A stretch of DNA of 64,000 bases from Psychrobacter sp. 28M-43 (GTDB lineage: Bacteria > Pseudomonadota > Gammaproteobacteria > Pseudomonadales > Moraxellaceae). Location: NCBI RefSeq assembly GCF_014770435.1, contig NZ_CP061739.1, positions 2,666,001-2,730,000 of the forward strand, given 5' to 3'. The translations under genes and the position numbers were made by a program. This document shows positions 1 through 10,052 of the stretch, piece by piece; the first letter of the stretch is position 1; every line of letters begins with the position of its first letter. The notes below the pieces were generated by a model. It searched no databases. It saw only the letters and a list, made by a program, of their open reading frames with translations, and was not told where the DNA came from.

Positions 1-690
1 AACGTCTGCACCAGCAGCCACGCAGGCACGTGCCAATGCAAAGCCCATTTTTCCTGAAGAGTGATTAGACAAATAACGCACAGGGTCAATCGCTTCTACC
101 GTTGGACCTGCGGTAATGACCACTCTTTTGCCTGCCAGCAATTGCGGCGTCGTATTCATCGCTATGAATAGTAACACCTCATCTAATAATTGCTCAGGCT
201 CAGGCAATCGCCCTGCTCCGACATCACCGCACGCTTGCTCACCACTAGCTGGCTGGATAATTTGATAATTCATATCACGCAATGTTTGCACGTTTAGGTT
301 GACTGCTGGATGCGCCCACATCTGCTGATTCATGGCAGGAGCAATAATAACGGGCGCTGTAGTGGCAAGGCACACTGTGGTCAATAGATCATCAGCCATA
401 CCCATGGCCAGACGCGCAAGCGTGTTGGCTGAAGCAGGTGCAATCACGATTAAGTCGGCCCACTTAGCCAGCTCAATATGTCCCATGCCTGCCTCGGCTT
501 GCTCGTCGAGTAACGAGACATGCACTTCGTTACCCGTCAACGCTTGTAGCGTCAGCGGTGTGATAAATGCTTGTGCGCCTGTCGTCATGATAACGCGCAC
601 ATCAAAGCCTGCCTTGACTAACAAGCGGGCAAATATAGCAGATTTATAAGCGGCAATACCGCCAGTAATAGCAAGCACAATATTGGACAT
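1..690 (-). CDS. coaBC: Bifunctional phosphopantothenoylcysteine decarboxylase / phosphopantothenate-cysteine ligase, 5' part
   Basis: Reading leftward from an ATG at 690-688, the frame is open to the window edge (230 codons), so the gene is cut by the boundary. CoaBC makes 4'-phosphopantetheine for coenzyme A by joining cysteine to phosphopantothenate and then decarboxylating the product. The visible part is the whole N-terminal flavoprotein decarboxylase domain: an N-terminal ITGGIAAYK loop, a GHIEL segment carrying the catalytic His (about residue 71) and the PAMNQQMW substrate-clamp motif near residue 118. The start of the CoaB ligase domain follows, with HSSGKMG near residue 208. It is divergent from radC, as in many gammaproteobacteria where coaBC and radC are neighbours. 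Confidence 0.95.
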   Translation of the reverse strand, partial: MSNIVLAITGGIAAYKSAIFARLLVKAGFDVRVIMTTGAQAFITPLTLQALTGNEVHVSLLDEQAEAGMGHIELAKWADLIVIAPASANTLARLAMGMADDLLTTVCLATTAPVIIAPAMNQQMWAHPAVNLNVQTLRDMNYQIIQPASGEQACGDVGAGRLPEPEQLLDEVLLFIAMNTTPQLLAGKRVVITAGPTVEAIDPVRYLSNHSSGKMGFALARACVAAGADV

Positions 691-818
691 AAGCGTGGCA
701 TCAACAAAAAAGTGAAAAGATAAAATTGCGCTTATAGTAACAATTATGAGATAAATTGGGTAAGATTTTCCGTATCTATCTCAGATAACGAGTATCAACC
801 CATTTTCAAGGAGTGACA

Positions 819-1502
819 ATGGCGATCAAAGACTGGCATGAGGATGACAGGCCACGCGAAAAACTTTTAAAGTTTGGTGCAGCTCATTTGTCTGATGCCG
901 AGATACTGGCCATATTTTTGCGTACGGGTACTCAGTCTCAATCAGCGATTGAATTAGCGCGGCATTTGATTGATCAGTTTGGTAGTTTAGCCGAGCTATT
1001 GGCCGCCCCTCAAAAGACGGTTCTTGCCTGTCATGGTATTGGCCCTGCAAAGTACGCCCAAATATTAGCCTCACTTGAGATGGGTACGCGTTATCTGGAC
1101 AGTCAACTCAAAACTGGGCAAGCACTAGGACGTTCACAAGCAGTCAAAGACTATATCAGCACCCAGTTGCGCGGCGAGCACCGTGAAGTATTTGCGGTAC
1201 TCTGTCTGGATAATGCCCTAAATCTTTTAAACTTCGAGATATTATTTACAGGTGGCATCTCATCATGCTCGGTATGCATCAAGCACGTACTTCGGCATGC
1301 ACTAAGCCATGCTGCTAGCCAACTTATCATCGCGCATAATCATCCTCATACCGATGCCAAGCCATCGACCGCTGATAACTTATTGACCTATGAGCTAAAA
1401 AAAGCCTGCGACCTATTAGATATCTCGCTTGTCGATCACATTATCGTTGGACGAAACGATACTTTGTCTTATGCCGAAAGCTGCCTTGCCCCTTTTGGCT
1501 AG
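819..1502 (+). CDS. radC: RadC family JAB/MPN-domain protein
   Basis: The product is about 227 aa, the usual RadC length. An N-terminal UPF0758 region with a helix-hairpin-helix segment (HGIGPAK, about residues 69-75) precedes a C-terminal JAB/MPN metalloprotease-like domain with an HxHx(7)SxxD zinc motif (HNHPHTDAKPSTAD, about residues 173-186). A GTG at 813 is possible, but the ATG at 819 is preferred because an AAGGAG Shine-Dalgarno at 808-813 lies 5 nt before it. The old DNA-repair assignment of RadC is not supported in other bacteria and the biochemical role is uncertain. It sits divergent from coaBC. Confidence 0.93.
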   Translation: MAIKDWHEDDRPREKLLKFGAAHLSDAEILAIFLRTGTQSQSAIELARHLIDQFGSLAELLAAPQKTVLACHGIGPAKYAQILASLEMGTRYLDSQLKTGQALGRSQAVKDYISTQLRGEHREVFAVLCLDNALNLLNFEILFTGGISSCSVCIKHVLRHALSHAASQLIIAHNHPHTDAKPSTADNLLTYELKKACDLLDISLVDHIIVGRNDTLSYAESCLAPFG

Positions 1503-1839
1503 TTTTCGATAATAGCTAGCTACGTGTTTCGACTAGACATATGACTAGCCTGCAAACAATTATGTTTGATACATATCATCGACAGAGCGTAGCATTTTGG
1601 CTCTTGATAGTTATCGACAACTGTTTCATATTAGTAGCCATTCTTGCCATTTATTTGTCAATTACTTACTAGACCGTTAATACTAGTACTTAAGAGATGT
1701 AGAACCGAGCATTTATGGATTAACAAATCATTCGATTTACTTGTAAGACAGTGAGTGGCAAGACAAAAAATAATTATAGTTAGCTCTTTCATTCATATAC
1801 TTTTCGCATTTTTTATTCAGCGCTTTAAAGGAGATAGTC
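1503..1839. other. Intergenic region radC-fadE, nothing recognised
   Basis: This 337-nt spacer is AT-rich. I see no convincing hairpin terminator for radC and no ORF with a ribosome binding site. The only clear signal is the AAAGGAG Shine-Dalgarno of fadE just before 1840. Confidence 0.5.
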
Positions 1840-4770
1840 ATGGCAATTGGCTTGTTTATTTTGGCAGTCATCATTCAGTTAGCCGTGGTCTTGGCCATCT
1901 TTTTGTTGTCCTTATCACGGGTAACCGGTAGCATCGTCGCCCTGATTACGGTTATCGTTACCGCAATTATCAGCCCATGGTCGCTCATTCTGGGTATACC
2001 AATGGCGCTACTGTGTTTGGTCTTACTCGTTGCACCGCTTCGCCAATCGTTAATTACTAAGCCCGTCTATAAGGCGTTGGGCGGTGCGATGCCGAGTATG
2101 AGTGATACAGAGCGTGAAGCGCTTGATGCGGGTACTAGTTGGTGGGAAAAAGAGTTGTTCATGGGTGCGCCGAACTGGGATACCTTTGCCAATTATCCTT
2201 ATCCGCAGCTTTCAGAAGAAGAGCAGAGTTTCATCGATAATGAAGTAGAGACCTTATGTGCCATGCTCGATGAATGGCAAATCCAACATGAAGATAAAGA
2301 TTTATCACCTGAAGCATGGCAATTCATCAAAAGTAATGGTTTCTTAGGTTTAATCATTCCAAAAGAATTTGGCGGCTTAGAATTTAGCTCTTATGCGCAA
2401 AGCCGTGTAATGAGTAAAATCGCTTCGCGCTCGCCAACTGCCGCTGTGACCTGTATGGTTCCCAACTCGCTCGGCCCTGGTGAGCTACTGATGCATTATG
2501 GTACGGACGAGCAAAAGCAGCGCTGGTTGCCAGGTCTTGCAAAAGGTGACGAAGTGCCTTGCTTTGGTTTAACTGGCCCTGAAGCCGGCTCTGATGCAGG
2601 CGCGATTCCTGATACAGGTGTGGTCTGTTACGGTATGCACGAAGGCGAGCAAATGCTTGGCCTACGCATGAACTTCTCTAAACGCTGGATTACTTTGGCA
2701 CCTGTCGCCACTGTCGTTGGTTTAGCATTCAAAATGCACGATCCTGAAGGTCTGCTTGGTAATCCTAAAAAAACCGATTATGGCATTACTTGTGCCCTCG
2801 TTCCAGCTAACCACGAAGGTGTCGTAACAGGGCCACGTCATAATCCAATCGGCTCGCCATTTATGAATGGTACGGTTGATGGTAAAGATGTCTTTATTCC
2901 ATTAGATTACATCATCGGCGGTGTTGAGAACGCTGGTCGCGGCTGGCGTATGCTGATGGAATGCTTGGGCGTTGGACGTGGTATCTCTCTGCCAGCTCTA
3001 TCGACATCAGCCAGTGAAATGACTTACCTATCTGTCGGTGCATTCGCCAAAGTTCGCGAACAGTTCAAGATATCAGTAGGTAAATTTGAAGGTGTACAAG
3101 ACGCTACTAGCCGTATGGCGAGTAACACTTATATGTTAGAAGCGTTCCGACATTTGGTCACTTGCGGATTAAACCAAGGTGGTACGCCCTCAGTCATGAC
3201 TGCCATGGCAAAATACTATGCGACTGAAACCATGCGTAGCGTCGTCAACGACGGTATGGATGTGGTCGGTGGTCGTGCTGTGCAAATGGGTCCGCGTAAT
3301 TTCTTAGCGACACCTTATCAAGCGATTCCTGTTTCTATCACGGTTGAAGGCGCCAACATTTTGACCCGCTCGCTCATGATCTTTGGTCAAGGTGCGATGC
3401 GTTGTCATCCTTATTTATTCGACGAGCTTCAGTTACTACAAAGCGAAGACAAAGCGGCTGCTACTGAAAAGTTTGATACCCTTTTCTTTAAGCATTTGGG
3501 CTACACGTTTAACCGTGGTGCAAAAGCCTTTGTCGCAGGTTACATCGGTGGTAGCGATAAGGCGCCGAGTTTCGCAGATGCTTTTACCCGTCCCTATTAC
3601 AAACACATTAACCGTTTAAGTGCGAGCTTTGCCCTAACTGCTGACATGGCATTAGGACTATTAGCAGGAGATTTAAAGCGTAAAGAGATGCTCTCTGGTC
3701 GTTTAGCAGATATTCATAGTCATCTATTTATTGCGACTGCTATTTTGCAGTTCTATGAGCATGGTAGTAAGTCAGAGTCTGAGCGACTGCATGCCGAAGT
3801 TGCGCTACAAAACAGTTTGTATACGATTCAAGAAGCCTTTGTGTCATTCTTTGCCAACTTCCCGAATCGTATGGCAGCCAATGTGGTTAGCTTTGTGACT
3901 TTCCCAAGTGGACGTATCTTTACTCCAGCAAGCGATGAGCTGAAACGCCAGTTGGGTGATACTTTCATAGATGATTTTGCAGCCAACCCGTTCCGCGATT
4001 ATCTTAAAACCATGGTTTATTACAATACCGATGCAGACGATGTAACTGGTCGTATGGAGCATGCTTATCAGACGTTGGTCGAAATCGAACCATTGTGGCA
4101 GAAGTTCAAAAAGGCAGAGCATCAAGACAGCTTTGAAGGTCTAACCTTTGAAGACCATGTGGTACACGCCAGTCAAAATGGCGGCATTACCGAAGAAGAA
4201 GCAGAAGTTCTGATTCAGTATAACGCCATGCGTTTTGATTCGTTATTGACTGATACGTTTGACGAGCATCTATCGGAAGCGCTAGAACGTGATAATCCAC
4301 ATGCGCTTGAAAATGCAGTTCATCAACTGACTGATTATGCACAGCTAAAAAGACAAGCGCAGAGTAAAAACGGTATCGCTGTGGATACCGATGCAGCTGA
4401 CGTTGAGGAGCTAGCCACTAACGAACCAACTATTAACGATCTAGACAGTACTGCAAATACAGACGACCATACTGGCGATGCCAATCCTAATCATGGTTAT
4501 GAAAGTGATGGCGATGTAGAGTTGGTCAGTGAGCAAGATACTGTCAAAGAAGTAAATTCTCAGACAGATTTTGAAGAGTCAGAGCCTGAGATAGAGGCGC
4601 TCGATCATCGCCATCGTGATGCTGAATCACATCTTAACGAGCGTATGGGCAATAATCACAATCGTCATATTGCACCACCTGATGAGATAAATGCTGAAGC
4701 AAGTGATAATGATATCAACCCTTTAGAACGCCAATCACCTCTATCACGCGAAGAAGACGATAAGGTTTAA
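1840..4770 (+). CDS. fadE: FadE-type acyl-CoA dehydrogenase with acidic C-terminal tail
   Basis: The product is 976 aa and resembles the long membrane-associated FadE enzymes that carry out the first, FAD-dependent step of fatty acid beta-oxidation. Two hydrophobic segments occupy about residues 1-55. The acyl-CoA dehydrogenase domains follow, with the GLTGPEAGSDAGAIPD loop and the FadE-like VEGANILTRSLMIFGQGAMR block at about residues 505-525. E. coli FadE is about 814 aa. Here the last 130-150 residues are an extra hydrophilic tail rich in Asp, Glu and Asn, with no recognisable domain. The start ATG is preceded by AAAGGAG. The two fadD genes near 46-49 kb probably feed the same pathway. A hairpin terminator follows at 4847-4882. 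Confidence 0.92.
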   Translation: MAIGLFILAVIIQLAVVLAIFLLSLSRVTGSIVALITVIVTAIISPWSLILGIPMALLCLVLLVAPLRQSLITKPVYKALGGAMPSMSDTEREALDAGTSWWEKELFMGAPNWDTFANYPYPQLSEEEQSFIDNEVETLCAMLDEWQIQHEDKDLSPEAWQFIKSNGFLGLIIPKEFGGLEFSSYAQSRVMSKIASRSPTAAVTCMVPNSLGPGELLMHYGTDEQKQRWLPGLAKGDEVPCFGLTGPEAGSDAGAIPDTGVVCYGMHEGEQMLGLRMNFSKRWITLAPVATVVGLAFKMHDPEGLLGNPKKTDYGITCALVPANHEGVVTGPRHNPIGSPFMNGTVDGKDVFIPLDYIIGGVENAGRGWRMLMECLGVGRGISLPALSTSASEMTYLSVGAFAKVREQFKISVGKFEGVQDATSRMASNTYMLEAFRHLVTCGLNQGGTPSVMTAMAKYYATETMRSVVNDGMDVVGGRAVQMGPRNFLATPYQAIPVSITVEGANILTRSLMIFGQGAMRCHPYLFDELQLLQSEDKAAATEKFDTLFFKHLGYTFNRGAKAFVAGYIGGSDKAPSFADAFTRPYYKHINRLSASFALTADMALGLLAGDLKRKEMLSGRLADIHSHLFIATAILQFYEHGSKSESERLHAEVALQNSLYTIQEAFVSFFANFPNRMAANVVSFVTFPSGRIFTPASDELKRQLGDTFIDDFAANPFRDYLKTMVYYNTDADDVTGRMEHAYQTLVEIEPLWQKFKKAEHQDSFEGLTFEDHVVHASQNGGITEEEAEVLIQYNAMRFDSLLTDTFDEHLSEALERDNPHALENAVHQLTDYAQLKRQAQSKNGIAVDTDAADVEELATNEPTINDLDSTANTDDHTGDANPNHGYESDGDVELVSEQDTVKEVNSQTDFEESEPEIEALDHRHRDAESHLNERMGNNHNRHIAPPDEINAEASDNDINPLERQSPLSREEDDKV

Positions 4771-4846
4771 TAATTTATTCTGTTTCTAACATTAGCATTA
4801 GAAACTAAATATTATTAGATTTATAGTAAAACTTTTACTTTTTATT

Positions 4847-4882
4847 AGCCGGATTATCTATAAACGATAGTCTGGCTTTTTT
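4847..4882 (+). terminator. Rho-independent terminator of fadE
   Basis: An imperfect inverted repeat (AGCCGGATTATC against GATAGTCTGGCT) with a 7-nt loop is followed by a run of T. It lies about 75 nt after the fadE stop codon. Confidence 0.8.
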
Positions 4883-5284
4883 TGGTCTATTGAAAACCTT
4901 AAGCTTAATTAATCATATTCCTTCCTTTGCATTTTGATAATTTAAAATCAACGGTTTGATATCAATAGTTTGACATATTTGCTTACCCTAAAAACTCTTT
5001 CATGAATATTTTGTTTCATATGGGAAACAAACCGTTTAGAATAAATATTGACTATATTATGGGCACATAGTTGTAACGAGGAATGTACATTTAGAATAAA
5101 ATCAGAAAAAAATCTTGCAGTGCCCTTAGCTATTCTTTTATATTGTCCACGAAAATGTGACATCGAGCGACAATCACGGGAACTTAATAGTCATAACAAG
5201 CTTTGTAGTAAGGCTGATAAGTACAATCATGTTGGCTAATGAACACTTACTATAAAGCTGTTATGCACACAAAGGATATGAATT
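4883..5284. other. Intergenic region fadE-symporter, nothing recognised
   Basis: About 400 nt between the fadE terminator and the symporter start. It is AT-rich, with two overlapping short open frames on opposite strands that lack family resemblance and good ribosome binding sites. Probably promoter and leader DNA for the symporter. The symporter Shine-Dalgarno (AAAGGATATG) is at its right end. Confidence 0.45.
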
Positions 5285-6661
5285 ATGTGGAAGAATTTGG
5301 GACTGACGGGCAAGATCATTGTTGCCATGGTGCTCGGTATTGGACTGGGCCTATTTCTAAACTACTCAGGATTGAACGGCGAAGGTGGCTTTGTTAACAC
5401 TTACATCACCAATGGCTTCCTTGCCATTGTTGGTAAACTATTTGTCAACTCGCTAAAAATGTTGGTCGTACCTTTGGTGCTTATCTCACTGATTTGCGGT
5501 GTATGCGGTATTGGTGATATTCGCCTACTTGGACGTATTGGTACCAAAACGTTCATTATTTATATGATAACCACTGCACTCGCTATTGCGACTGCGATTG
5601 GTCTTGGCTCGCTATTCGGTATCGGTAAAGGCATGAATATCGGAACGGAAGCCGAGTTTGAAGCTGCGTCAGCGCCGCCTCTACTAGATGTGTTCTCTAA
5701 CATTATCCCATCGAACCCCATCAGCGCGATGGCAAATGGCGATATGTTATCGATCATCTTCTTTGCTATTTTGATCGGTGTCAGTATCTTGATGGTAGGC
5801 AAACCTGCCAAAGGCTTAGTGCAGAGCCTAGAGCTTATCAACGAAGTCATCTTAAAGATGGTCACGATCATCATGAACCTTGCACCATATGGTGTATTTG
5901 CGCTATTGACCAAAGCAATGGCAGAGCTAGGTTTAGACTTGATTTGGTCACTACTGGGTTATGTCGCGGTATTGGTCGGTTCATTGGCCTTCCACTTCTT
6001 TGTCACCATGATGATTGTACTTAAAGTATCTTCAGGCCTGTCTATCAAGACGTTCTTGGCAAAAATGCGTGAAGTACAGATCTTTGCTTTTAGTACCTCA
6101 AGCTCGAACGCGACGATTCCTATTACCTTGCGTACGGTTACCAAACGTATGGGTGTGAACAACTCAGTTGCGTCGTTCACTGTTCCTTTTGGTGCTACCA
6201 TCAATATGGATGGTACGGCTATCATGCAGGGTACTGCGACCATCTTTATTGCCAACATTTACGGCATTGATTTGGGCGTGACTGAATACTTAACCGTCAT
6301 CTTGATGTCAGTACTGGCGTCTGTTGGTACGGCTGGTGTGCCTGGTGTTGGTCTAATCATGCTATCTATGGTATTTGCTCAAGTGGGTCTACCAATCGAA
6401 GGTATCGGTCTAATCTTGGGTGTGGATCGTATCCTTGATATGTTACGTACTGCTGTAAACGTCGGTGGTGACGCTGCTGTTACTACTATCGTGGCAAAAT
6501 CAGAAGGCAAAATGGATCTGGCTATTTACAATGATCCTAACGCTGGTGCAAAAGATGTATTTGATGGTCATATCGATGAAGACAATGAGCGTGAGTTCTC
6601 TGAAGTCTTTAGTGATGGCATCATGGGTAGTGAATACGATGATGTTGATCGTCGCCGCTAA
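5285..6661 (+). CDS. Dicarboxylate/amino acid:cation symporter (DAACS family)
   Basis: A 458-aa polytopic inner-membrane protein of the GltP/DctA/SstT glutamate-transporter fold, which imports dicarboxylates or acidic/neutral amino acids with Na+ or H+. The hallmarks are visible: a Ser-rich hairpin-1 motif (STSSSNATIP, about residues 269-278), the NMDGT cation-binding motif in TM7 (about 307-311) and the GTAGVPG hairpin-2 region, followed by DRILDMLRTAVNVGGD in TM8. Substrate cannot be decided from sequence alone. The C-terminal 45 residues are an acidic cytoplasmic tail. It is a single-gene unit closed by a strong terminator. Confidence 0.92.
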   Translation: MWKNLGLTGKIIVAMVLGIGLGLFLNYSGLNGEGGFVNTYITNGFLAIVGKLFVNSLKMLVVPLVLISLICGVCGIGDIRLLGRIGTKTFIIYMITTALAIATAIGLGSLFGIGKGMNIGTEAEFEAASAPPLLDVFSNIIPSNPISAMANGDMLSIIFFAILIGVSILMVGKPAKGLVQSLELINEVILKMVTIIMNLAPYGVFALLTKAMAELGLDLIWSLLGYVAVLVGSLAFHFFVTMMIVLKVSSGLSIKTFLAKMREVQIFAFSTSSSNATIPITLRTVTKRMGVNNSVASFTVPFGATINMDGTAIMQGTATIFIANIYGIDLGVTEYLTVILMSVLASVGTAGVPGVGLIMLSMVFAQVGLPIEGIGLILGVDRILDMLRTAVNVGGDAAVTTIVAKSEGKMDLAIYNDPNAGAKDVFDGHIDEDNEREFSEVFSDGIMGSEYDDVDRRR

Positions 6662-6692
6662 CCCACGCTTGTTAGATAGAAGTGCATAAAAT

Positions 6693-6729
6693 AAAAAAAC
6701 CTCAGTCAAATTGGCTGAGGTTTTTTTTT
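6693..6729 (+). terminator. Rho-independent terminator of the symporter gene
   Basis: AAAAAAACCTCAG and CTGAGGTTTTTTTTT flank a 9-nt loop. The symmetric A and T runs mean it may also serve the leftward TSUP gene ending at 6783. Confidence 0.92.
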
Positions 6730-6782
6730 ATGATTAATAACCAGTAAATAACAATGGTTGATACGGTTCTATCAATGGCTAA

Positions 6783-7538
6783 TTAGCCAAACACATATTT
6801 GGTCAACATCGCCAGACAGACCAATACAATTACTGGACGAATCAATTTGCTACCGCCTTTAACCACCATATGTGAGCCAAAATAGGCACCGATGGTTTGT
6901 CCAACCATCATCGCTAGCCCCACTTTCCACAGTACGTTGCCACCCAAAATAAAGAATATTAACGAGCCAATATTGGTCGATAAATTCAATACTTTAGCCG
7001 CGCCTGTTGCTTCGATAATTTGACGACCCCGTAATGCCACATTGCCAAGCGCAAAAAACATACCAGTACCTGGACCAATATAACCATCATAAAAACCAAT
7101 CAACGGTGCCACGACTTTTTGCCATTTGCCCTCTGAGATACGTGGTGCAGCCTCTACTTCACCCAATCTAGGGGCAAATAACGTATAAATACCGATAGCA
7201 GCGATTAAAAATGGAATGACCTTTTCAAGCAAGTCAGGTGGTGACATCTGTACAGCGATAGTGCCGATAACGGAGCCAATAAAAGCGGCGATGATAGCTA
7301 CTTTGATACGTTGCGGTTTGACGACCCCTTTCCTAATCATAGTAATAGACGCAGCTAATGCGCCTGATGCCGCTTGTAGTTTATTGGTACCAAGCGTCAA
7401 TACTGGTGGGATATTGGCCAGTAGCATGGCCGGGATGGTCAACAACCCGCCGCCGCCAGCGATAGCATCAATAAATCCTGCCAATGCGGCCACCGCAGTA
7501 AGCATTAAAATAATCTCTAACGAGAAAGTTAAGTCCAT
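6783..7538 (-). CDS. TSUP family permease (TauE/SafE, UPF0721)
   Basis: About 251 aa with 7-8 hydrophobic segments. The repeated TauE/SafE signatures are present: AALAGFIDAIAGGGGLLTIP in the first helix pair and GFYDGYIGPGTGMFFALG in the second half. Members export sulfite, sulfoacetate or related organosulfur anions, but the substrate is rarely known. The frame extends to a TTG at 7553. I prefer the ATG at 7538 because an AGGT-like ribosome site lies upstream at good spacing and the membrane helix starts just after it. It is convergent with the symporter gene. Confidence 0.88.
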   Translation of the reverse strand: MDLTFSLEIILMLTAVAALAGFIDAIAGGGGLLTIPAMLLANIPPVLTLGTNKLQAASGALAASITMIRKGVVKPQRIKVAIIAAFIGSVIGTIAVQMSPPDLLEKVIPFLIAAIGIYTLFAPRLGEVEAAPRISEGKWQKVVAPLIGFYDGYIGPGTGMFFALGNVALRGRQIIEATGAAKVLNLSTNIGSLIFFILGGNVLWKVGLAMMVGQTIGAYFGSHMVVKGGSKLIRPVIVLVCLAMLTKYVFG

Positions 7539-8002
7539 GACACTGACCTGCAAAATATGATAAGAAGAGAAAAGGAGTTCTGAGACAAGGCTAAAATGTC
7601 GTTATCGATAAGCTGACAGCTTACCAGTGCTAGCAAAAGAAATAATGACACGTCGCACAGCGCTGCTCATTATAAAGATAAAACCGTAAAAAAAGCCAAA
7701 AACGTAACAAAGTCTGCTAAATTTGTCTAATAACGTTCCGAATATGCTCAGCCAAATAGCGACTTATTAAAAAGATGTAACGACTTACAACTATTGTGCT
7801 CGTCAAATCCTCTTTATAATATTGCTATTGTGAATATAAAAAAGTAGACCGTTGGCACTGGCTCAACGTATTTTGTTGTCTATATTGATAAGAGTATGAG
7901 AAACTGTTTCTGTCTATTTGCTACCTCAAAATTATAGGTAGCGCAGACATTGATGGATATTTGAGGTTATTTAGTAAATTGTATTTAGCGAATGAGGATG
8001 AT
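7539..8002. other. Divergent spacer between TSUP permease and nhaA
   Basis: About 460 nt separating two divergent genes, so it must hold both promoters. A TATAAT hexamer lies near 7816, upstream of nhaA. I see no repeat, hairpin terminator or small gene in it. Confidence 0.4.
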
Positions 8003-9205
8003 ATGGCAATACGAAGGATTAAAGCATTTTTTGAATTTGAGGCAGCAGGCGGTATCGTCTTAGCATTGGCTGCCATTGCTGCAATGATCATTGCCAACTC
8101 CCCTCTTAATGTTTGGTATGAAGGTTTTATTCATGCACCAGTCGCCATTCAGATTGGTGAGTTTGCGATTGCCAAAGACGCTCATCACTGGATCAATGAT
8201 GGTCTGATGGCGGTTTTCTTTTTCTTGGTTGGATTAGAGCTTAAGCGTGAAGTACTCATCGGTGAGCTGTCCAACGTCAAGCAGATAATACTGCCAGCAG
8301 GTGCCGCACTTGGCGGTATGGTTATGCCGGCGATTGTCTATCTGCTCTTTAACTACAATGAGCCTGAGTTTTGGAAAGGCTGGGCCATTCCTGCTGCGAC
8401 AGATATTGCCTTTGCACTCGGTATTTTGAGCCTCTTAGGTAATCGCGTACCAAACTCCCTAAAGGTTTTCTTAGTCTCTATTGCTATCTTCGATGACATT
8501 GGCGCGATTCTGATTATCGCTTTATTTTATACCAGTGAGCTGTCGTTAGAGTCATTAGCAGTAGCTGGTCTATGTTTACCGTTCTTATATGTTCTTAATC
8601 GCCGTAACGTTACCAACATCACGCCCTATCTACTCATCGGTCTGATCATGTGGATTGCCGTACTCAAGTCTGGTATCCATGCAACATTGGCAGGTGTGGT
8701 ATTAGCACTGTTTATCCCGATGTTCGACCGTACTGATCCTGAGCACTCTCCGCTTGAAGAGCTAGAGCACGATTTACACAATACCGTCGCCTTTGGTATT
8801 TTACCAATCTTTGCTTTTGCCAACTCGGGTATCTCTCTCGAAGGCGCAGGTTTTGCTGAGTTATTCCACTCAGTGCCGCTAGGTATTGCCGCTGGTTTGT
8901 TTATTGGTAAGCAGTTAGGCGTTATGTTCATGTGCTGGCTAATCTTTAAGCTTGGTATCTCAACCATGCCAAAAGGTATGGACTATAAGCAAATCTACGG
9001 TGCAGCTCTATTGTGCGGTGTTGGTTTTACCATGAGTTTATTTATCGGTGGTTTGGCGTTCGCTGGCGACACCACTATGTTTGATGAGCGTTTGGGTATT
9101 ATTATGGGTTCAATCGTCTCTGGTATCGCAGGTTACATCATGTTGAAAATGAGCTTGAAAGACAATGCTAGTGGTACATCGGTCGACTTGACTCGCCCGC
9201 ATTAA
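8003..9205 (+). CDS. nhaA: Na+/H+ antiporter NhaA
   Basis: About 400 aa, close to the usual NhaA length of roughly 390. NhaA is an electrogenic inner-membrane antiporter that expels one Na+ for two H+, giving salt and alkali tolerance. The essential adjacent aspartates of TM5 are present in IFDDIGAI (D164-D165), together with [11 protein letters not shown] and the [15 protein letters not shown] segment near the C terminus. The frame can be extended to a TTG at 7961, but the ATG at 8003 has a GAGG ribosome site 5 nt upstream and gives the typical short cytoplasmic N terminus. It is monocistronic. Confidence 0.95.
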   Translation: MAIRRIKAFFEFEAAGGIVLALAAIAAMIIANSPLNVWYEGFIHAPVAIQIGEFAIAKDAHHWINDGLMAVFFFLVGLELKREVLIGELSNVKQIILPAGAALGGMVMPAIVYLLFNYNEPEFWKGWAIPAATDIAFALGILSLLGNRVPNSLKVFLVSIAIFDDIGAILIIALFYTSELSLESLAVAGLCLPFLYVLNRRNVTNITPYLLIGLIMWIAVLKSGIHATLAGVVLALFIPMFDRTDPEHSPLEELEHDLHNTVAFGILPIFAFANSGISLEGAGFAELFHSVPLGIAAGLFIGKQLGVMFMCWLIFKLGISTMPKGMDYKQIYGAALLCGVGFTMSLFIGGLAFAGDTTMFDERLGIIMGSIVSGIAGYIMLKMSLKDNASGTSVDLTRPH

Positions 9206-9307
9206 TGAAACGTAGAGTGGCTTATAGTGGTACTGCTTAATATTGTTCCCACTTATAAGCTGCTCTATTTTATTTGTATGTACGTTATCAGGGTATTTAT
9301 AAGTGAC

Positions 9308-9350
9308 CTAGCAATCAATGACAAGACTACATAACGTGATTGATTGCTAG
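9308..9350. repeat. 12-bp perfect inverted repeat after nhaA
   Basis: CTAGCAATCAAT at 9308-9319 and its exact reverse complement at 9339-9350 are separated by 19 nt, about 100 nt after the nhaA stop. A weak T-rich stretch follows (CGTTATTTAT). It could be the nhaA terminator or an operator for the downstream lipoprotein gene. Confidence 0.6.
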
Positions 9351-9405
9351 CGTTATTTATTTATGTTCATAGTTATTATAGTTATCACAGCTATCGGAGC
9401 TAACC

Positions 9406-10008
9406 ATGTACCGACCTATATACCATGCTGTACGTCAACTGGCATTAGGGTTATCTGTTTTCGGTAGTATCTATCTGCTAGCAAGCTGTGCAACACTCTC
9501 CAAGCAAGAATGTCTCATCGGTGACTGGCAAGCTATCGGCTATAACGATGGCGTGGCAGGTTACCATTCAGATCGCTTAGCATCTCATACAAAAGCTTGT
9601 GCCAAAGCTAGCGTCGCACCTGACTACCAGGCATGGGAACGCGGTCGTAAAATTGGTCTGCAACAGTACTGCACCATCAATAATGCCTATAACATTGGTA
9701 GACGTGGTCGTCAGTTGAACAACGTTTGCCCGATCACTATGGCCAACACATTGCAAGCGGCTAATCAAAAAGGGCTAGATTATTACGCCTTAGACAGTCA
9801 GTTAGACAAAGACAATCGCCTCCTAGATACTTATCAATCAGAATTCGATAAGTTAGAAAACGGTGACATGCTAGATTTTGCTAATGAAAAAGAAGCCCGT
9901 GCACGGCTGCTATCTCTATCTGATGAGATTCGTGATACTAAACGCCGTATCCGAATAACACAGCAGCAATTAGATTCATTGAACCAATCCAGTAGTTTTT
10001 ATAAATGA
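9406..10008 (+). CDS. DUF2799 family outer-membrane-type lipoprotein
   Basis: A 200-aa protein with a signal peptide ending in a lipobox (LLASC, lipidated Cys near residue 28). The mature part has the DUF2799 pattern: a GDWQAIGYNDGVAG motif, then YQAWERGRKIGLQQYC and YNIGRRG with conserved Cys residues. The last 60 residues look like a coiled coil (repeated charged heptads around DEIRDTKRRIRITQQQLDSL). The function of the family is unknown. It is probably anchored in the envelope facing the periplasm. Confidence 0.8.
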   Translation: MYRPIYHAVRQLALGLSVFGSIYLLASCATLSKQECLIGDWQAIGYNDGVAGYHSDRLASHTKACAKASVAPDYQAWERGRKIGLQQYCTINNAYNIGRRGRQLNNVCPITMANTLQAANQKGLDYYALDSQLDKDNRLLDTYQSEFDKLENGDMLDFANEKEARARLLSLSDEIRDTKRRIRITQQQLDSLNQSSSFYK

Positions 10009-10052
10009 TTGTGATGCGAAGCTATCGCAATGCAAGTTTTACGTTCTAAGGC

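Noticed and set aside
4948..5239. Two overlapping short frames on opposite strands before the symporter gene
   Set aside because: No ribosome sites, no recognisable domains, AT-rich spacer composition.
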